A model generated the notes under the pieces. The model did not search any database. It saw nothing but the letters and a program-made list of their open reading frames with translations, and was not told the origin of the DNA. Shown here in pieces: positions 1-12,300 of a stretch of DNA of 64,000 bases; the first letter of the stretch is position 1, and every line of letters begins with the position of its first letter. A program made the translations under genes and the position numbers. The DNA comes from Hemerocallis citrina (lineage: Eukaryota > Streptophyta > Magnoliopsida > Asparagales > Asphodelaceae), in assembly GCA_017893485.1 (NCBI GenBank), contig CM030361.1:311136437-311200436 (forward strand), read 5' to 3'.

Positions 1-204
1 TTAAATTTTTTTTTAAAAAAAAATTTATTTTTTTAATTTTTAAATTTTCTTTTAAATTTTTTATTTTTTTTAAATTTTTTGTAAGTTTTTGATATTTAGA
101 TTTTTTGAATTATTTTTAAAGTTTTTAAATTTTTAATTTTTTTAGTTTTTAAGTTTTTTTATTTTTTAAATTTTTAAAATTTTTATTTTCTTAATTTTTG
201 AATA
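1..204. repeat. AT-rich low-complexity DNA
   Basis: This stretch is almost entirely runs of T and A such as TTTAAATTTTT, with no coding signal on either strand. It flanks the satellite array on its left side. Nothing else is visible here. Confidence 0.9.
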
Positions 205-209
205 GGAGA

Positions 210-249
<40 letters not shown>
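205..249. repeat. GA dinucleotide microsatellite
   Basis: The run starts imperfect (GGAGAGAGGG) and becomes pure GA repeats up to position 249, where AT-rich sequence resumes. It is a simple sequence repeat and probably length-polymorphic. Confidence 0.95.
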
Positions 250-252
<3 letters not shown>

Positions 253-304
253 AAATAAATAAATTTAAAAAGGTGTTTTGGGTGGGGGGGAATTTGAATT
301 TGAG

Positions 305-306
305 TT

Positions 307-337
<31 letters not shown>
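305..337. repeat. T12-G21 homopolymer junction
   Basis: Twelve T residues (305-316) are followed directly by 21 G residues (317-337), and a G7 run lies just upstream at 284-290. A G run of this length is rare in plant DNA, can form G-quadruplex structure, and is prone to length error in sequencing. The short glycine and phenylalanine-rich frame across it is an artefact of the homopolymers. Confidence 0.85.
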
Positions 338-340
<3 letters not shown>

Positions 341-425
341 GTGTTTTGTAAGGTTAGATCTGAGCCTTTGATTTTCGGGGGATTGAAGGAGAGCCACTTG
401 ATAGCTTTCTTTGTGTTCTATTATA

Positions 426-873
426 TAGATGTTGTAGCCTCAATTGTGGGCTATAGTCCACAGTTTTCGGCCACTTTCGTAAGATTTTAAATTTTCCCTC
501 ATTTTGTGGGCTATATTGCACTGTTTTCGATCACTTTCATGAGATTCATATTTTGCTAATTTGGGCTTATTTTGTGGGTTATAGTCCACAGTTTCCGACC
601 ATTTTCGTGAAGTTTTGTATTTGACTGTTTTCGCCTAATTTGTGAGTTGTAGTACACTGTTTTCGTCCACTTTCAGGAGATTTCGTATTTTACTATTTTG
701 GCCTCATTTTGTGGGTTATAGTCCACAGTTTCGGGTCATTTTTGTGAAATTTTGTATTTGAATGTTTTAGCCACATTTGTAGGCTACAGTCCACAGTTTT
801 CGGCCACTTTTGTAAGATTTTTTATTTCTCTCATTTTTTGGGCAATAGTACACTGTTTTCAATCACTGTCAAG
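426..873 (+). repeat. Satellite array, left segment
   Basis: The left edge of the tandem satellite appears at about 426-432, where a GATGTTGTAGCCTCA-like string matches the end of a C-type monomer and is followed by the first TGTGGGCTATAGTCCACA dyad. The segment holds a little over two 196-bp trimers and is cut by the LINE insertion inside a B-type monomer. Orientation matches the rest of the array. Confidence 0.9.
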
Positions 874-888
874 AGATTTCGTATTTTA
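874..888 (+). repeat. Left target-site duplication of LINE
   Basis: The 15-bp string AGATTTCGTATTTTA is satellite sequence from a B-type monomer. It recurs exactly at 3344-3358, immediately after the element's A-tract, as expected for target-primed reverse transcription. Confidence 0.9.
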
Positions 889-1752
889 GAAGGCGATTAG
901 AAGGCGATTCAAAATTCAAAAACCCCTTCTTCCTCAGCATCTTCTCTCCCCAGATCCAGTCGATCCTCCCTCCTTCTCGCTTTCGCCTTTCAATCAACAT
1001 TGTTGAGCTCCCCATTCCCTGCCGACCCATCTTAGCCTTTTTGTTTTTGAGTCGGTGCTCTTCTTCCTCTCCTTCAGAGCTCAGAGCGTGGCGCTTCTCC
1101 CCTTTCGCTCTCCCTTTGTCCATCTCGGTGGTGGCCAGACCTGATCGGCCTTTTTGGCTCAACATCGACTCGCCTTCCTCCACCTCTGAGCGGTGTTGCT
1201 CCTCCGTCCAGTCGCCGGTGTCCTCTTTTAGTGTAAGCATTTCAGCCAGGAGTCTCCTCCCCCTACCAGCTGCGATCCAGTCACCCCGTTTCAACAGCGC
1301 GCTGTAAGTTTCTGGCCGTTTTGATCTTTAGTATTATTTCGGTAGTCTTGTTTTTGTGGGTTGATCCCTGGAGCATTTCTTTTGTTCTGTTGCTTATTCT
1401 TAGCGCTGTGTAGTGTTCCGTTATCAGTTAATAGTTGGTGCTGGCTTTGTGTTCCCCATTCCCTGGGGACTTTTTTGCCAGCGATTCTTCAGCTCATGTC
1501 GGTGTACTGACTGAGATATTCTTCTAGACTGGCCGTTCTATCTATCCTCTCTCTCTATATATTTTCTCCTATCTTGTTCTTCTAATTGGAGAGTGCGGTT
1601 TCTCTACTTTGAGAGGCACTGTGTTGTTATAGCACTGGTATCGTTTTTCTTGTGGAAATGTTATTGGTTTCCATTATGTTAGTGGTCTCTCTATCCTCTT
1701 CCTTTCCTTTTTTGGAGCTTAGTTTTTCTCCATTCTTGGAAGGGTCTCTTCT
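889..1752 (+). other. LINE 5' region, non-coding
   Basis: About 860 bp of CT-rich sequence precedes the ORF1-like frame. Short open frames on both strands here (for example 1041-1307) show no recognisable domain and are best read as chance. A GTAAGT-type splice-donor-like string occurs near 1304, but I found no convincing partner acceptor. In the ORF1 frame the last upstream stop is the TAG at 1720-1722. Confidence 0.6.
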
Positions 1753-2997
1753 ATGAATCTTATCAAGGCTGTAGCGAGCTCTGATCGTTCAGCTTCGGAT
1801 CAGGACTCGCTGAGGAATGGTTCTACTTCTACTTGGAATTTCATTTCCCCCTCTCAGGGTTCTCCCAATTGCTTTAACTCCCCTTCGCATTATAGGCCCG
1901 ATCTTCATCGGGTCTGCTTCAGGTGCCTCCTTTCTGGGCATCTTAAGCGTGATTGTATGAATAAAATGAAGTGTTTATTCTGTGATAAGCTCGGTCACTC
2001 TCGTAGTCGTTGCTTTTCCCTTCAAAAACTTCTGGGATGGCCCAGTGGTCATCCCTTACCGGCCAAACTCCTATCCTTCCTTAATTACCCCCTCTTAAAG
2101 CTCAAGCTTCTGAATAGCTTGGTTAGGAAGCACAGTAGGGTTGAGAGCCAGGACCTCGACTCCTCTGTCTTGGCTGAAAGTTCAGCGTCGAATTCATCCC
2201 CATCTAGTCCTTCTCCTCGCGCATTTCCAGTCACTCTTATTTGGCCTAATATTGCTTTCCTTTTTAAGGACCGTAAAGCTTTAACGAACATTGTTTCCAC
2301 CCCCCGCCGGGCCTCTTTCAAGGATCAACCCCGACCCATCTCAGTGGTTCCGTCATTATTCGTGAAGTTAGGTATTTATCCTGACTGGTTTAAATCCTAT
2401 TCCTCGTATCTTTCGTGGTCTCGTAGTGCGAGAGAGTCTGCTCCACATTCCAGCACTTCTGACCCCCTTGTGCACCCTGACAGAGCTATTATTGATTTTA
2501 AGGACCCTTCTCTGCACTATAACTATCCCTGTACTTTGAAGTTCACTTATCCCTTATCTTCTGCGATCTCGTTTCATTATCCAGGATGCCTATACTCTTG
2601 GTATCAACTTTTAGGGGCTCAGTCCTAGCTCTATCAGGTCCTGAGGGCTTTCAAACTCTTCTTGCTCTCCCTTCCCCTAAAGTATTCTATTAGTTTTGAT
2701 GGCACTTCATTTCCCCTTTGGGCCGGCACCACCAAAACCATCCCATCTATCTCTTCGACTGCTCCCAGCAGTCACAGTTCCCCCCTGTGTTCCATCTCTG
2801 TTGATGTCTCTTCATCTGACCTTGGGGCGTTTTCGCCCCCTTCTGCAAGTGCCGCCTATCCCCCTGTCAAGCGCGGTTACAAAAAGAAAGTTTTCGATCT
2901 TTCGAAGATTCAAGTGAGCGCTCGCCTTATTGCGAGGAAAGCAGGCTCCGTGTCAGCTCTTCAGCCAAGGCACTGTGGAGTTTCGCCTGCTCGTTGA
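1753..2997 (+). pseudogene. LINE ORF1-like gag protein with one in-frame stop
   Basis: The frame starts at the first ATG (1753) after the in-frame TAG at 1720-1722. It reads 291 codons to a TAG at 2626-2628 and then stays open in the same frame to a TGA at 2995-2997, so a single substitution could explain the break. Residues 55-87 hold two CX2CX4HX4C zinc knuckles (C55, C58, H63, C68 and C74, C77, H82, C87). Such knuckles bind nucleic acid in plant LINE ORF1 proteins. The rest is rich in serine and proline. The part after the stop ends with a lysine and arginine-rich stretch around VKRGYKKK, reminiscent of basic C-terminal tails of such proteins. The DUF4283-type N-terminal domain usual in plant LINE ORF1 is not visible, so the frame is probably truncated. 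An alternative is that TAG at 2626 is the natural end of a shorter protein. Confidence 0.7.
1915..2013 (+). other. Tandem CCHC zinc-knuckle coding segment
   Basis: This segment encodes the two consecutive knuckles, five residues apart, with the conserved glycine before each histidine. All eight metal-binding residues are intact. It is the only strong protein domain signature in the window. Confidence 0.85.
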
Positions 2998-3343
2998 CAT
3001 CCCCGGTGTTAGCAGTGTCTTTCCGCCGTTTAGCCACTAGAGTCCCTCTAGACTGCTAATGGAGTTGGATGTCGTCGTGGAGGGAGTTTTTAATCCAGCT
3101 TTCTTGGATCGTTTGCTCGTGTCTCTGGGCCTTTTGCAACGCTCTATGGTTTCGGGATGGTGACTCTTTGCCGTGTTTTGGCCCTCTGTATTGATACATG
3201 TTATTGTATTTCTTTTTTATTCGTTTATTTCTGTTTTACCTCTTGTAAAACCCTTGATGCTTGTTTGTATTATTACTGTTTAATTGATTAATATATTTTT
3301 GATGGCTGGAGCCTTTTGGCTCTATCCGATTCATCAAAAAAAA
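2998..3343 (+). other. LINE 3' untranslated region and tail
   Basis: AT-rich sequence without open frames runs from the ORF1-like stop to the A-tract. The last ~45 bp match the micro-insertion at 63266-63338, marking this as a conserved 3' end. Confidence 0.7.
3309..3322 (+). other. LINE 3'-terminal RNA hairpin
   Basis: GAGCC (3309-3313), loop TTTT, GGCTC (3318-3322) form a perfect 5-bp stem with a 4-nt loop, 13 bp before the A-tract. The same 5-4-5 geometry occurs at 63294-63307 with a compensatory change (GAGTC/GACTC). Such hairpins are known recognition sites for the reverse transcriptase in LINEs with stringent 3'-end recognition. Confidence 0.75.
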
Positions 3344-3358
3344 AGATTTCGTATTTTA
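3344..3358 (+). repeat. Right target-site duplication of LINE
   Basis: Exact copy of the 15-bp string at 874-888, directly following the A-tract. Satellite sequence continues in register after it. Confidence 0.9.
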
Positions 3359-6300
3359 CTGTTTTGGCCTCATTTTGTGGGTTATAGTCCACAATTTCCG
3401 ATCAAAATTTTGTATTTGAATGTTTTAGCCTCATTTGAGGGATATAGTCCATAGTTTTCGGCCACTTTCGTAAGATTTTTATTTCCCTTATTTTGTGGGC
3501 TATAGTACACTGTTTTCGATCACTTTCATGTTACTGTTTCTGCCTATTTTTGTGGGTTATAGTCTAGAGTTTCTGGTCGTTTTTGTGAAATTTTGTATTT
3601 GAATGTTTTAGCCTCCGTTGTGGGCAATAGTCCCTAGCCTTCGGCCACTTTCGTGAGATTTTTTATTTCCCTCATTTTGTGGGTTATAGTTCACTGTTTT
3701 CGATCACTTTCACGAGATTTCGTATTTTACTGTTTTGGCCTCATTTTGTGGGGTGTAGTCCATAGTTTCCGACCGTTTTCTTCAAATTTTGTATTTAATT
3801 GTTTTAGCCACATTTGTGGGCTATAGTCCGCAATTTTCTGCCACTTTCGTGAGATTTTTTTATTTCTCTCAATTTGTGGGCTATAGTACTTTGTTTCGAT
3901 CACTTTCAAAAAATTTCATATTTGATTGTTTTGACCTCATTTTGTGGGTTATAGTCCACAGTTTCCGGTCATTTTCGTGAAATTTAGAATTTGAATGGTT
4001 TAGCCTGATTTGGGAGCTATAGTCCACAGTTTTCGGCCACTTTCGTGAGATTTTTTATTTTCCTCATTTTGTGGGCTATAGCACACAGTTTTTGATCTCT
4101 TTCATGAGATTTCGTATTTTACTGTTCTGGCCTCATTTTGTGCGTTATAGCCCACAGTTTCCGACTGTTTTCGTGAAATTTTGTATTTGACTGTTTTAGC
4201 CTCAATTGTGGGCTATAGTCCACAATTTTAGGCTACTTTCGTGAGTTTTTTAATTTCCCCTCATTTTGTTGCCTATAGTACACTGTTTTTGGCCCCTTTC
4301 TCATTTTGTTCGATAACTTTCACAAGATTTTGTATTTTAATGTTTTGGCCTCATTTTGTGGGTTATAGTCCACAGTTTTCGGTCATTTTCGTGAAATTTT
4401 GTATTTGAATGTTTTGGCCTCATTTGTGGGCTATAGTCCACAGTTTTTGGCCACTTTCGTGAGATTTTTTATTTCCCTCATTTTGTGGGCTATAGTACAA
4501 TGTTTTCGATCACTTTCAAGAGATTTTGTATTTTACAGTTTTGGCCACATTTTGTGGGTTATAGTCCACAGTTTCCGATCGTTTTCGGGAAATTTTGTAT
4601 TTGAAAGTTTTAGCCTCCTTTGTGTGCTATAGCCCCTAGTCTTCGGCCACTTTCGTGAGATTTTTTATTTTCCTCATTTTGTGGGCTATAATAGTACACT
4701 GTTTTCGATCTCTTCAATGAGATTTCATAATTTACTGTTTTGGCCTCATTTTGGGGGTTATTGTCCACAGTTTCCGGTCATTTTCGTGAAATTTAGTATT
4801 TAAAAGGTTTAGCCTCAGTTGTGAGCTATAGTCCACGGTTTTCGGCTACTTTTGTGAGATTTTTTATTTCCCACATTTTGTGGGCTATGGTACTCTGTTT
4901 ACGATCACTTTCACGAGATTTCGTATTTTACTCTTTTGGCCTCATTTTGTGGGTTATAGTCCACAGTTTCTTGTCGTTTTTTGTGAAATTTTTTATTTAA
5001 ATGTTTTAGCCTCATTTGTGAGCTATAGTCCACAGTTTTCGGCCACTTTCATGAGATTATTTATTTCCCTCATTTTGTGCGCTACAGTACACTGTATTCG
5101 ATCACTTTCACGAGATTTCGTATTTTACTGTTTTGGCCTCATTTTGTGGGTTATATAGTCCACAGTTTCCGACCGTTTTCATGAAATTTTGTATTTATTT
5201 GTTTTAGCCTCATTTGTAGGCTATAGTCCGTAGTTTTCGGCCACTTTCGTGAGATTTTTTATTTCCCTCATTTTGTGCGCAATAGTACACTATATCGTTC
5301 ACTTTCCCGAGATTTCGTATTTTACTGTTTTGGCCTCATTTTGTGGGTTATAGTCGACAGTTTCCGACCGTTATCGTGAAATTTGTATTTACTTGTTTCA
5401 GCCTCATTTGTGGGCTATAGTCCGCAGTTTTCAACTATAGTACATTGTTTTCGATCACTTTCAGGAAATTTCGTATTTTACTGTATTGGCCTAATTTTGG
5501 GGGTTATAGTCCATAGTTTTGGGGTCATTTTCGTGAAATTTAGCATTTGAATGGTTTAGCCTCAGTTGTGGGCCATAGTCCACGGTTTTCAGCCACTTTC
5601 ATGTGATTTTTTATTTCCCTCATTTTGTGGGCTATAGTACTCTGTTTTCGATCACTTTTAGGTGATTTCGTATTTTACTGTTTTGGCCTCATTTTGTGGG
5701 TTACAGTTTTCCGACCGTTTTCGTAAAATTTTGTGTTTGACTGTTTTAGGCTGGTTTGTGGGATGTAGTCCACCGTTTTCGGCGACTTTCGGGAGATTTC
5801 TTATTTCCCTCATTTTTTGGGCTATAGTACACTGTTTTCGATCGCTTCCATGAGATTTCGTAATTTCCTGTTTTGGCTACATTTTGGGGGTTATAGTCCA
5901 CAGTTTCCGGTCATTTTCGTGAGATTATTTATTTTTCTCATTTTGTGGACTCTAGTACACTGTTTTCGATCACTTTCACGAGATTTCGGTTTTTACTGTT
6001 TTGGCCTCATTTTGTGGGTTATAGTCGACAGTTTCCGACCGTTTTCATAAAATTTTGTATTTAATTGTTTTAGCCTCATTTTTGGGGTATAGTCCGTAGT
6101 TTTCTACCACTTTCATGAGATTTTTTGTTTCCCTCATTTTGTGGGCTATAGTACACTGTTTTCGATCACTTTTAGGAAATTTCGTATTTTACTGTTTTGG
6201 CCTCATTTTGTGGGTTGTACTCCATAGTTTCCGACCATCTTCATGAAATTTTGTATTTAATTGTTTTAGTCTCATTTTTGGGCTATAGTCCGTAGTTTTC

Positions 6301-9300
6301 GGCCACTTTCGTGAGATTTTTTATTTCCCTCATTTTGTGGACTATAGTACATTGTTTTCGATCACTTTCAGGAGATTTTGTATTTTACTGTTTTAGCCAC
6401 ATTTTGTGGGTTATAGCCCACAATTTCCGACCGTTTTCGTAAAATTTTTTGTTTGACTGTTTTAGCTTGATTTGTGGGCTATAGTCCACCGGTTTCGGCC
6501 ACTTTCGTGTGTTTTTAAATTTTCCCTCATTTTGTGGGCTATAGTACACTATTTTTTTATCAATTTCATGAGATTTTGAATTTTAATGTTTTGGCTTCAT
6601 TTGTGGGTTATAGTCCAAAGTTTGCAGTCATTTTCGTGAAATTTTGTATTTGAATGTTTTAGCCTCATTTGTGGGCTAGTCCACAGTTTTCGGCCAATTT
6701 CGAGAGATTTTTTATTTCCCTCATTTTGTTCGATCACTTTCATGAGATTTTGTATTTATCTATTTTGGCCTCATTTTGTGGGTTATGGTCCACAGTTTCC
6801 GGTCATTTTCGTGAAATTTAGTATTTGGAGGTTTAGCCTTTTTTGTGGGCTATAGTCCACAGTTTTCGGCCACTTCCGTGAGATTCTTTATTACCCTCAT
6901 TTTGTGGCCTATAGTACACTGTTTTGATCACTTTCACGATATTTCGTATTTTACTATTTTGGCCTCATTTTGTGGGTTATAGTCCACAGTTTCCAGTAGT
7001 TTTCGTGAATTTTAGTATTCGAATATTTTAGCCTCATTTGTGTGCTATAGTCCACAACTTTCGGACACTTTCGCGAGATTTTTTATTTTCCTCATTTTGT
7101 GGGCTATAGTACACAGTTTTCGATCACTTTCAGGATATTTTGTATTTTACTGTTTTGGCATCATTTTGTGTGTTATAACCCACAGTTTCCGACCGTTTTC
7201 ATAAAATAGAGTGTTTGTCTGTTTTTGCCTAATTTGTGGGCAATAGTCCACAGTTTTCGGCCACCTTCATGAGTTTTTTAATTTTCCCTGATTGTGTTGG
7301 CAATAGTACACTGTTTTTTATCACTTTCATGAGATTCTGTATTATAATGTTTTGGCCTCATTTTGTGGGTTATAGTCCAAATTTTTCGGTCATTTTCGTG
7401 AAATTTTGCATTTCAATGTTTTAGCCTCATTTGTGGGCTATAGTCCACAGTTTTTGGCCACTTTCTCATTTTGTTCGATAACTTTCACGAGATTTCGTAT
7501 TTTACTGTTTTGGCCTCATTTTGTGGAATATAGTCCATAGTTTCCGACCATTTTCGTGAAATTTTTATTTGACTGTGTTAGCCTCATTTGTGCGCTATAG
7601 TCCACAGTTTTTGGCCACTTTCATGAGATTTTTTATTTTCCTCATTTTGTGGGTTGTAGTACACTGTTTTCGATCACTTTCAGGAGATTTCGTATTTTAC
7701 TGTTTTGGCATCATTTTCTGGGTTATAATCCACAGTTTCCGACCGGTTTTGTGAAATATATTCTATTTAACTGTTTTAGCCTCATTTGTGGGCTATAGTA
7801 CACAGTTTTCGGCCACTTTCGTGAGATTTTTAATTTTCCCTCATTTTGTGGGCTACAGTGCACTGTTTTCGATTACTTTTATGAGATTTTGTATTTTACT
7901 GTTTTGGCCTCATTTTATGGGTTATAGTCCACAATTTCCGGTCATTTTCGTGAAATTTTGTATTTGAATGTTTTGGCCTCATTTGTGGGCTATAGTCCAC
8001 AGTTTTCGGCCACTTTCGTGAGATTTTTTATTTCCCTCATTTTGTGGGCTATAGTACACTATTTTCGTTCACTTTTATGAGATTTCGTGTTTTTCTGTTT
8101 GGGCCTCATTTTGTGGGTTATGGTCCACAGTTTCCGGTCGTTTTCGTGAAATTTTGTATTTAAATGTTCTAGCCTCATTTGTGGGCTATAGTCCACACTT
8201 TTCAGCCACTATCGAGAGATTTTTTATTTCCCTCATTTTGTGGGCTATAGTACATTGTTTTCGATCACTTTCAGGAAATTTTGTATTTTACTGTTTTGGC
8301 CTCATTTTTTGGGTTATAGTCCACTGTTTCCGACCGTTTTCGTAAAATTTTGTATTTGAGTGTGTTAGCCTCATTTGTGGACTATAGTCCACTATTTTTG
8401 GCCACTTTCGTGAGATTTTTTATTTCCATCATTTTGTGGGCTATTGTACACCGTTTTCGATCACTTTCACGAGATTTCGTATTTTTCTGTTTTGGCCTCA
8501 TTTTGTGGATTATAGTCCACAGTTTCTGTCTGTTTTCGTGAAATATTGTATTTAACTGGGTTAGCCTCATTTGTGGGCTATAATCCACAGTTTTTGGCCA
8601 CTTTCGTGAGATTTTTTATTTCCCTCATTTTGTGGGTATAGTACTTGTTTCCGATCAATTTCACGAGATTTCGTATTTTACTGTTTTGGCATCATTTTGT
8701 AGGTTATAGTCCATAGTTTCCGACCGTTTTCTTGAAATTTTATATTTGATAGTTTTAGCCTCATTTGCTGGCCATAGTCCGCAGTTTCCGTCCACTTTCG
8801 TGAGATTGTTTATTTCTCTAATTTTGTGGGCTATAGTACATTGTTGTCGATCACTTTCTGGAAATTTTGTATTTTATTGTTTTGGCCTCATTTTGTGGGT
8901 TCACAATTTCCGGTCCTTTTCGTGAAATTTAGAATTTTAATGGTTTAGCCTGATTTGTGGGCTATAGTACATTGTTGTCCAAAGTTTTTGGTCACTTTCG
9001 TGAGAGATTTTTTATTTTCCTCATTTTGTGGGCTATATAGTACACTGTTTTCGGTTACTTTAATGAGATTTTGCATTGTACTGTTTAGGCCACATTTTGG
9101 GGGTTATAGTCCACTGTTTCCGGTCGTTTTCGTGAAATTGTGTTTTTGAATGTTTTAGCCTCATTTGTGGGGCTATAGTCCACAGTTTTCGGCCACTTTA
9201 ATGAGATTATTTATTTCCCTCATTTTGGGGGGTATATAGTACACTATTTTCAATCACTTTCAATCACTATTTTCAATCTCATTTTGTGGGATTTAATCCA

Positions 9301-12300
9301 CAGTTTCCAACCGTTTTCATGAATTTTTGTATTTAAATGTTTTAGCATTTCTTTTTAGCGATAGTCCGTAGTTTTTGGCCACTTTCGTGAGATTTTTTAT
9401 TTAACTCATTTTGTGGGTTATACTGCACTGTTTTCGATAACTTTCAGGAGATTTCGTATTATACTGCATTGTACTGTTTAGGCCACATTTTGTGGGTAAT
9501 AGTCCACTGTTTCCGGTCGTTTTCGTGAAATTGTGTTTTTGAATGTTTTTGCCTCATTTGTGGGCTATGGTACACAGTTTTCAGCCACTTTTGTGAGATT
9601 TTCAATTTCCCTCATTTTGTGGGCTATGGTACATTGTTTTTGATCACTTTCAGGAAATTTCGTATTTTACTATTTTGGCCTCATTTTGGGGTTATAGTCC
9701 ACAGTATCCGGTCATTTCGTAAAATTTAGTATTTGAATGGTTTAGACTCAGTTGTGGGCCAAAGTCCACAGTTTCCGGCCACTTTCGTGAGATTTTTTAT
9801 TTCCCACATTTTGTGGACTATAGTACACTATTTTCGATCACTTTCATGCGATTTCTTATTTTTTCTATTTTGGCCTCATTTTGTGGGTTATTCAACAGTT
9901 TTCGTTCCTTTTCATGAAATTTTGTATTTGAATGTTTTAGCCTCAGTTGTGGGGCTATAGTCCACAGTTTTCGGCCACTTCCATGAGATTTTTTATTTCC
10001 CTCAATTTGGGGGCTATATGGTACACTGTTATCGATCACTTTCATGAGATTTCGTATATTTCTGTTCTGGCCTCATTTTGTGGGTTATAGTCCACAGTTT
10101 CCAGTCGTTATCGTGAAATTTTGTATATAAATGTTTTAGCCACTTTTGTAGGCAATAGTCTACATTTTTCGGCCACTTTCGTGAGATTATTTATTTCCCT
10201 CATTTTGTGGGGTGTAGTACACTGTTTTCAACCACTTTCACGAGATTTCGTATTTTACTATTTGGCCTCATTTTGTGAGTTATAGTCCACAGTTTCCGAC
10301 CGTTTTCATGAAATATTGTATTTAATTGTTTTAGCCTCATTTGTTAGCTATAGTCCGTAGTTTTCGGCCACTTTCGTGAGATTTTTTATTTCCCGCATTT
10401 TGTCGGCTATAGTACATTGTTTTCGATCACTTTCAGGAAATTTCGTATTTACTGTTTTGGCCACATTTTGGGCCTGTAGTCCACAGTTTCCGGTCGTTTT
10501 CGTGAAATTTAGTATTTGGATGGTTTAGCCTCAGTTGTGGGCTATAGTCCAAAGTTTTCGGCCACTTTCGTGAAATTTTTTATTTCCCTCATTTTGTGGG
10601 CTATAGTACACTGTTTTTGATCACTTTCAAAAGATTTTGTATTTTACTGTTTTGGCCTCATTTTGTGGGTTATTCCACAGTTTTAGGTCCTTTTCGAGAA
10701 ATTTTGTATTTGAATGTTTTAGCCTCAGTTGTGGGCTATAGTCCACAGTTTTCGGCCACTTCCATGAGATTTTTTATTTCCCTCAATTTGGGGGTTATAT
10801 GGTACACTGTTATCGATCACTTTCATGAGATTTCGTATTTTTCTATTTTGGCCTCATTTTGTGGGCTATAGTCCACAATTTTCGGCCATTTTCGTGAGAT
10901 TATTTATTTCCCTCATTTTGTGTGGTATAGTACACTGTTTTCGATCACTTTCACGAGATTTCGTTTTTTACTGTTTTGGTCGCATTTTGTGGGTTATAGT
11001 CCACAGTTTCCGACTGTTTTCATGAAATTTTGTATTTAATTGTTTTAGCCTCATTTTTGGGCTATAGTCCGTAGTTTTCGGCCTCTTTCGTGAGATTTTT
11101 TATTTCCCTTATTTTGTGGGCTATAGTACATTGTTTTCTATCACTTTCAGGAAATTTTGTATTTTACTGTTTTGGCCTCATTTTCAGGGTTATAGTCCAC
11201 AGTTTCCGACCGTTTTCGTGAAATTTTATATTTGACCGTGTTAGCCTCATTTGTGGGCTATTGTCCACTGTTTTTGGCCACCTTCGTGAAACTTTTTTGT
11301 TCCCTCATTTTGTGGGCCATTGTACACTGTTTTCGAACACTTTCACGAGATTTCGTATTTTTCTGTTTTGGCCTCATTTTGTGGGTTATAGTCCACAGTT
11401 TCCGACCGTTTTCGTGAAATTTTGTATTTGACTGTCTTAGCCGCATTTGTGGGTTATACTCCACAGTTTTTGGACACTTTTGTGAGATTTTTTATTTTCC
11501 TCAATTTGTGGGCTATATAGTACACTGTTTTGGCCTCATTTTGTGGGTTATGGTCCACTGTTTACGGTCATTTTCATGAAATTGTGTTTTTGAATGTTTA
11601 GGCCTCATTTGTGGGCTGTAGTCTACAGTTTTCGGCCACTTTCGTGAGGTTTTTATTTCCATCATTTTTTTGGTTGTAGTACACTGTTTTCGATCACTTC
11701 ATGAGATTTCCTATTTTACAGTTTTGGTCTCATTTTGTGCGTTATGGCCCACAGTTTCCGGTCCTTTTCGTGAAATTTTGTATTTGAATGTTTTAGCCTC
11801 AGATGTGGGCATTAGTCCACAGTTTTCGGCCACTTTCGTGAGATTTTTTATTTCCCTCATTTTGTGGGCTATAATACACTGTTTTCGGTCACTTTCATGA
11901 GATTTCTTATTTTTCTGTTTTGACCTCATTTTGTGGGTTATAGTCCACAGTTTCCTTTCGTTTTCGTGAAATTTTGTATTTAAATATTTTGGCCTCATTT
12001 GTGGGGTATAGTTGACAGTTTTCGACCACTTTCGTGAGATTTTTTATTTCCCTCATTTTGTGGGGTATAGTACACTGTTTTCGATCACTTTCACGAGATT
12101 TTGTATTTTACAGTTTTTGGCCTCATTTTGGGGTTATAGTCCACAGTTTTCGGACATTTTCGTGAAATTTAGTATTTGAATTGTTTAGCCTCAGTTGTGG
12201 GCTATAGTCCACAGTTTTCGGCCACTTTCGTGGGATTTTTTATTTCCTTCATTTTGTCAGCTAAAGTACACTGTTTTCGATCACTTTCATGAGATTTCGT

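Larger units (their letters stand above)
889..3343 (+). mobile_element. Non-autonomous LINE (ORF1-only, RT-less)
   Basis: This is a 2455-bp non-LTR retrotransposon copy inserted in the satellite. What is seen: exact 15-bp flanking duplications, a 3' terminal A-tract (3336-3343), a hairpin just upstream of it, GC-richer composition than the surrounding repeat, and a long frame with two CX2CX4HX4C zinc knuckles typical of plant L1-clade ORF1 proteins. No endonuclease or reverse-transcriptase frame is present: the ORF1-like region runs almost straight into the 3' untranslated region. The copy is therefore internally deleted or belongs to a non-autonomous family that would need enzyme from a full-length relative. 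The first ~860 bp are a CT-rich 5' region. An 11-bp string (AGAAGGCGATT) is tandemly duplicated at the 5' junction (888-909). The element is not copied along with satellite repeat units, so it inserted after local amplification. Confidence 0.88.

Noticed and set aside
869..1294. 141-codon minus-strand frame in the LINE 5' region
   Set aside because: It crosses the insertion junction into satellite DNA, has low-complexity charged composition and has no recognisable domain.
1303..1320. GTAAGT splice donor suggesting a captured, intron-containing gene in the LINE
   Set aside because: No acceptor or flanking coding continuity was found, and a retrotransposed copy should lack introns.
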